From contig JAJQHZ010000050.1 in the NCBI GenBank assembly GCA_021199475.1, positions 1 through 64,000 on the forward strand: a DNA stretch of 64,000 bases, given 5' to 3'. The notes under the pieces are model-generated. The model was not told where the DNA came from and did not search any database. It saw only the letters and a program-made list of their open reading frames with translations. The position numbers and the translations under genes were made by a program. Origin of the DNA: Lachnospiraceae bacterium (GTDB taxonomy: Bacteria > Bacillota > Clostridia > Lachnospirales > Lachnospiraceae). Each line of letters begins with the position of its first letter. Position 1 is the stretch's first letter. Positions 60,514 through 64,000 of this stretch are shown here, in pieces.

Positions 60514-61458
60514 TCAGTTAAAGTACACCGTATCCTCTTCAGGCGGGCCCGTCAGCTCATACCCAACCCCATACAGAACCGGGCCTTCCTCACCGTATTC
60601 CTTCTGGTATTCATAACGAATCTCGGCGGTCAGCCAGATCCACTGTCTGGATTTCAGCAGGCCGGCAAAATCCGCCTTGCAGATATAACCGACGAACCGG
60701 ATGTCCTCCACACAGCAGGTCATGACATTTCGCCCCGGGACGAACTGGTTCGATGCCAGCCTGCGGGACTTCATAATCTTCGCGCGGAAACGCACTTTTC
60801 TGCCGTCATAGCGCTCTTTCGACTCAAACGCGTCCAGATACCAGAGACCATAATCAAGATCGTCCACCTGAATCACGTCCGCGCTGAAATCAAACGGCGG
60901 CACATCCTTTCCCGGATCAATCGGATTCCCGTCCTTATCCTCAAAATAAACCATCGCCCGCGGATTCAGCCCGCGCACAGTGCGCCGATAGGACAGCAGA
61001 TCCATCTCCGGTGTGCAGCGGTTAAAAATGGCCATCTCCGTATACTGGAACAGATTGCTCAGAATGCTCCGCATATTGTTCAAATAAACAGGGAATGTGC
61101 TGCCATCTACCACCGTAATGACCTGCGCAATCGCCATATCAATCGGAAGTTCCGGACCATACATCCACGTGCAATCCCACATTCCGTTCATCTCAACAAA
61201 AATCCGTTTCGGACGGTAATGCTTCACGCAGGTGCGCAGGAAATCCACGTTAAACTCCTCCTGCTCATCCGCCGTCACGACGGAGATATTCATATTGGCA
61301 AGCGCTTTTTCATCATACTCGACCTCGCCTTCCTCGCAGAGAATCAGAAGCCCCCTCTGCCCGTCCGCGAAATCTCCGCCATCCAGAACATCCTGCAGAA
61401 ACGAGGTCTTTCCCGCTTCCAGAAAACCAGTTATCAAATAAATCGGTATTTGCCGCAT
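60514..61458 (-). CDS. G3E-type GTPase with OB-like C-terminal domain
   Basis: The protein has 314 residues. The N-terminal GTPase domain has Walker A LITGFLEAGKTSFLQD. The usual CxCC metal motif of COG0523 proteins is missing; a single Cys appears in NGMWDCTWMYG. The C-terminal part (about 200-314) has ADFAGLLKSRQWIWLTAEIRYE and resembles TIGR03943-type proteins, which are partners of G3E permeases. It lies 15 bases after the His-rich GTPase gene and is probably co-transcribed. A joint role in metal delivery is likely but unproven. Confidence 0.8.
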   Translation of the reverse strand: MRQIPIYLITGFLEAGKTSFLQDVLDGGDFADGQRGLLILCEEGEVEYDEKALANMNISVVTADEQEEFNVDFLRTCVKHYRPKRIFVEMNGMWDCTWMYGPELPIDMAIAQVITVVDGSTFPVYLNNMRSILSNLFQYTEMAIFNRCTPEMDLLSYRRTVRGLNPRAMVYFEDKDGNPIDPGKDVPPFDFSADVIQVDDLDYGLWYLDAFESKERYDGRKVRFRAKIMKSRRLASNQFVPGRNVMTCCVEDIRFVGYICKADFAGLLKSRQWIWLTAEIRYEYQKEYGEEGPVLYGVGYELTGPPEEDTVYFN

Positions 61459-61473
61459 ACTATATCACACTCT

Positions 61474-62757
61474 CTATCTAAGATGAAAAAGCTCTTCGAG
61501 CTTCTGCTCCTTCAGCTTCGCACCAATCACGCAGAACCGTCCGGTATAATCAGCCGCTCCCGTTCGGATCTCATATTCTTCCGGAACAAAATCAAAATGA
61601 ATCCATGTGCCATCCGTCGCAGGCAGCATTCCCTTTGCCCGCAGGATCGTCCCGTAGGTCTCCTCATCTCCAAGCGCTTTCAGAATCTCCTCTACCTCGT
61701 CCTTTGTATACTTGCGCGGAGTCTCCTTCCCCCAGGAAGTGAAAACATCATCTGCGTGGTGATGGTGGTGATGATGACCGTCATGGTCATGGCAGCACCC
61801 ATCTTCGTGGTCGTGATGATGTTCATGATCGTGATCCCCGTGGCAGCACTCGTCGTGGTCATGGTGATGCTCATGGTCGTGATCTCCGTGGCAGCACTCG
61901 TCGTGGTCATGGTGATGCTCATGGTCGTGATCTCCGTGGCAGCACTCGTCGTGGTCATGGTGATGCTCATGGTCGTGATCTCCGTGGCAGCATTCATCGC
62001 CGTGGTCGTGATGATGCTCGTGATCGTGCTCCTCATCTTCCCCATGCTCACCATGACAACATTCGTCGTCATGATCATGGTGATGATGCTCATGGCAGCA
62101 GCATTCCTCATCATCCTCATCATGCTCCTCAACTTCCTTCAGAAGCATCTGCGCGAGCGCGTCCGTTCCTTCCATCGCCTGCAGAATCTGCTCGCCGGTC
62201 AGGTCATCCCACGGGGTTGTGATAATCGTCGCAGTCGGATTCTTCTCGCGGATCATCGCCGCAGCCGCCAGCTGCTTTTCTTCCGAAAGCTTCTGCGTCC
62301 GGCTCAGAATCACCGTCGCCGCACTCTCAATCTGGTTGTTATAAAACTCACCGAAATTTTTCATATACATCTTAATCTTCGACGCGTCCGCCACCGTCGT
62401 CAGCGCATTCAGCTCCAGACCAGCATCTTCCGCAGCATCCTCGACTGCCTTCCGCACATCCGAAAGCTTGCCGACGCCGGACGGCTCAATAATGATACGG
62501 TCCGGCGAGAACTGCTCCGCCACTTCCTTCAGCGCTTTTCCAAAATCGCCCACCAGAGAACAGCAAATACAGCCGGAATTCATCTCCGTAATGTTAATCC
62601 CTGCGTCCTTCAGGAAACCTCCGTCAATGCCGATCTCCCCGAATTCATTCTCAATCAGCACAATCTTCTTGCCCGCAAATACTTCCGCGATCAGTTTCTT
62701 GATCAGCGTTGTCTTGCCTGCGCCAAGAAATCCCGAAATAATATCTACCTTAATCAT
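61474..62757 (-). CDS. COG0523/CobW-type metallochaperone GTPase with His/Cys repeats
   Basis: The protein has 427 residues. The GTPase domain has Walker A ISGFLGAGKTTLIKKL, switch NEFGEIGIDG and the signature GCICCSL. A metal-binding insertion (about 215-330) contains four 16-residue repeats of the DECCHGDHDHEHHHDH type plus flanking His clusters. A CobW C-terminal domain follows (about 340-427). Such proteins deliver Zn, Co or Ni; the metal here is unknown. ATG 62757 has GAAGGA upstream. The extraordinary Cys and His content suggests high-capacity storage or buffering. Confidence 0.9.
   Translation of the reverse strand: MIKVDIISGFLGAGKTTLIKKLIAEVFAGKKIVLIENEFGEIGIDGGFLKDAGINITEMNSGCICCSLVGDFGKALKEVAEQFSPDRIIIEPSGVGKLSDVRKAVEDAAEDAGLELNALTTVADASKIKMYMKNFGEFYNNQIESAATVILSRTQKLSEEKQLAAAAMIREKNPTATIITTPWDDLTGEQILQAMEGTDALAQMLLKEVEEHDEDDEECCCHEHHHHDHDDECCHGEHGEDEEHDHEHHHDHGDECCHGDHDHEHHHDHDECCHGDHDHEHHHDHDECCHGDHDHEHHHDHDECCHGDHDHEHHHDHEDGCCHDHDGHHHHHHHADDVFTSWGKETPRKYTKDEVEEILKALGDEETYGTILRAKGMLPATDGTWIHFDFVPEEYEIRTGAADYTGRFCVIGAKLKEQKLEELFHLR
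61813..62004. repeat. Tandem 48-bp coding repeats in the GTPase gene
   Basis: A 48-bp unit beginning atggtgatgctcatggtcgt recurs at 61861 and 61909 with identical sequence, and as partial copies before and after. Each encodes one 16-residue Cys/His unit. Confidence 0.85.
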
Positions 62758-62847
62758 GTACATCCTTCTTTCTGTAAAACTACCTGCTTCTTAAACGTCC
62801 TTTTGCGTCCGGCAGAAAAATCCGTATCACCGCCGGATATCATTCCG

Positions 62848-62907
62848 AACCGGCTGCGATGACCCGGCTGTATCCGCAACCGGCCGCGATGACCCGGCTG
62901 TATCCGC
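62848..62907. repeat. Two tandem 30-bp repeats upstream of the GTPase operon
   Basis: The unit aaccggctgcgatgacccgg plus ctgtatccgc occurs at 62848-62877 and, with one change, at 62878-62907. It lies between the GTPase operon and the DUF4143 ATPase gene. No Zur-type operator could be recognised. Confidence 0.8.
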
Positions 62908-63034
62908 GCCGTGATGCGCTTTCATCCTGCAAACCAGTCATCAAAATTTCTGTACGACAAAAGGCAGCGGTCTTCTCGCTGCCTTGTTATAGTACACCAA
63001 ACGCGCAAAGTTTACAAGTGCGGATTTTCTGCTT

Positions 63035-64000
63035 TTATGTTTCTTTTGTTTCCAGAAGAAAGCGGATTGCGTTTTTGTGAATGATTCCATCCCTCGAAAA
63101 ATCCATTTTGTCAAATGAGATGACATATTTGGGATAATTATCCGGAATATCGCGGAATGCCTGAAATTCACGGTCAATCACTTTCTGGTCATAAAGATAA
63201 TAGGCGACCTGATAGTATTCTTTCTGCTGTCCTTTCACAGCGACAAAATCAACCTCGCCCTTTCTGGTCTTTCCCACATAAACATCATAACCGCGCACCA
63301 GAAGTTCATTATAAATCACATTCTCCAGCATGGCGCCCATTTCAAGCTTAAACCCGGAATTGCGAATTCTCCCAAGCCCCATATCTGTCAGATAAAACTT
63401 ATCCATTTTCGTCAGAATTCGCTTGCCGCGAATATCGTATCGGCTGGCGCGTTCCATAATCAGAGAAGATATAATATACTCCAGATAATTATAAATCGTC
63501 TCCTTTGACACCTTCCGGTTCACACTAAGGAAATAATCCGACACCGCCTGAATAGAAAAGCTCTGCGATGGATTGCACACCAGATACTCCACCAGCCGAT
63601 TAAACAGGTCGATATCTTTAATCCCGCCGCGCTGTACAATATCGCGCAGAACAATCGTATCAAACAGGTCGCGCAGAAACGTTTTTGTCTGTTCCTCATT
63701 TTCCATCTGAAAGCGCTGCGGCATCCCGCCCCAGTTCATATAATCCAGCAAACTCTCATCCGTGACAGAATCTTTTTCCAGCCCTCGGATTTCACAAACC
63801 TCGGAAAATGAAAAAGGATACATGCGAAAGCTCACCGTTCTGCCGGAAAGATAAGTCGCCAGCTCTCCGGACAACAGCTTTCCATTTGAACCGGTAATAA
63901 AAATACTGGAATCATATTTCATTCGAATCGAATTGATCACCCGCTCAAACTCAGGCACTGCCTGAATCTCATCAAAAAAAAGATAATACTTGTTCTCTGT
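63035..64000 (-). CDS. AAA ATPase with DUF4143 domain, 5' end outside the window
   Basis: The visible part is about 320 residues and lacks the N terminus, including Walker A. The first visible residues, NKYYLFFDEIQAVPEFERVI, contain Walker B. They are followed by SSIFITGSNGKLLSGELATY and SGRTVSFRMYPFSFSEV, typical of the DUF4143 ATPase family. The C-terminal half has a winged helix and a PD-(D/E)XK-like stretch (GEVDFVAVKGQQKEYYQVAY). The role of this family is unknown. It is similar in design, but not closely related, to the ATPase at 13002-14369. Confidence 0.85.
   Translation of the reverse strand, partial: TENKYYLFFDEIQAVPEFERVINSIRMKYDSSIFITGSNGKLLSGELATYLSGRTVSFRMYPFSFSEVCEIRGLEKDSVTDESLLDYMNWGGMPQRFQMENEEQTKTFLRDLFDTIVLRDIVQRGGIKDIDLFNRLVEYLVCNPSQSFSIQAVSDYFLSVNRKVSKETIYNYLEYIISSLIMERASRYDIRGKRILTKMDKFYLTDMGLGRIRNSGFKLEMGAMLENVIYNELLVRGYDVYVGKTRKGEVDFVAVKGQQKEYYQVAYYLYDQKVIDREFQAFRDIPDNYPKYVISFDKMDFSRDGIIHKNAIRFLLETKET

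Noticed and set aside
61813-62004. Non-coding satellite or CRISPR-like repeat
   Set aside because: The repeats are in frame and encode a regular Cys/His array inside a GTPase with intact domains.
60448-62862. Plus-strand open frame of 804 codons
   Set aside because: It is antisense to the two G3E GTPase genes. Its Val/Met-rich stretch is the complement of the His/Cys repeats.

Overview
The window is a chromosomal segment from a spore-forming, low-to-mid GC Firmicute, most likely a gut member of the family Lachnospiraceae. The evidence is a CotS-type coat kinase gene, class B sortase pili, a FabK-type fatty acid operon, MutS2, YARHG and CapA surface proteins, and strong GGAGG-type ribosome binding sites. 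I cannot name the genus. Function names come from recognised family motifs; no database search was run.

Layout, left to right. 122-1546 is a MATE transporter. 1608-8961 (minus strand) is a pilus operon, read right to left: a large Thr/Ser-rich tip adhesin, a small unknown gene, a signal-peptidase-like protein whose catalytic Ser and Lys are replaced (SipA-like), a major pilin, a class B sortase and an FctA-type pilin. 9572-15723 holds glutamate dehydrogenase, an HtrA protease, an AAA/DUF234 ATPase with its own palindromic promoter, and an iron-dependent alcohol dehydrogenase. 15818-20323 holds remnants of an AAA-ATPase/nuclease gene around three secreted proteins (beta-helix, transglutaminase-like, Ig-like). 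20583-21965 is a TrpB-type synthase gene interrupted by a single in-frame TGA. 22260-22780 is gene debris (LuxR and GHKL-kinase fragments). 23291-28283 holds a nitroreductase, a PAS protein and two tandem CapA paralogs.

28420-28566 is a cluster of DnaA boxes far from any dnaA gene in the window. 28707-36474 holds a membrane-anchored propeller/C39-like protein, a small conserved protein, a YbaK deacylase, phosphoglucomutase, and a CotS kinase with a tandem-repeat insertion. 36594-41609 is a type II fatty acid operon (acpP-fabK-fabD-fabG-fabF-fabZ), preceded by a possible 44-residue membrane peptide. 42232-54131 is a mannoside-use locus: ABC transporter, ManA, GH38 mannosidase and HAD phosphatase on the minus strand, with a divergent YesMN-type two-component system. 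54368-64000 holds MutS2 with large insertions, an atypical response regulator, a YARHG protein, a Cys-cluster protein, two G3E GTPases (one with Cys/His metal repeats) and the 3' part of a DUF4143 ATPase.

Recurring themes are short tandem duplications inside and at the ends of genes, low-complexity insertions in otherwise conserved enzymes, and nested palindromes or MITE-like repeats between genes. The strongest candidates for new biology are the recoded or broken TrpB, the DnaA-box cluster, the catalytically dead SipA homologue with its unknown partner, and the lineage-specific insertions in housekeeping proteins.
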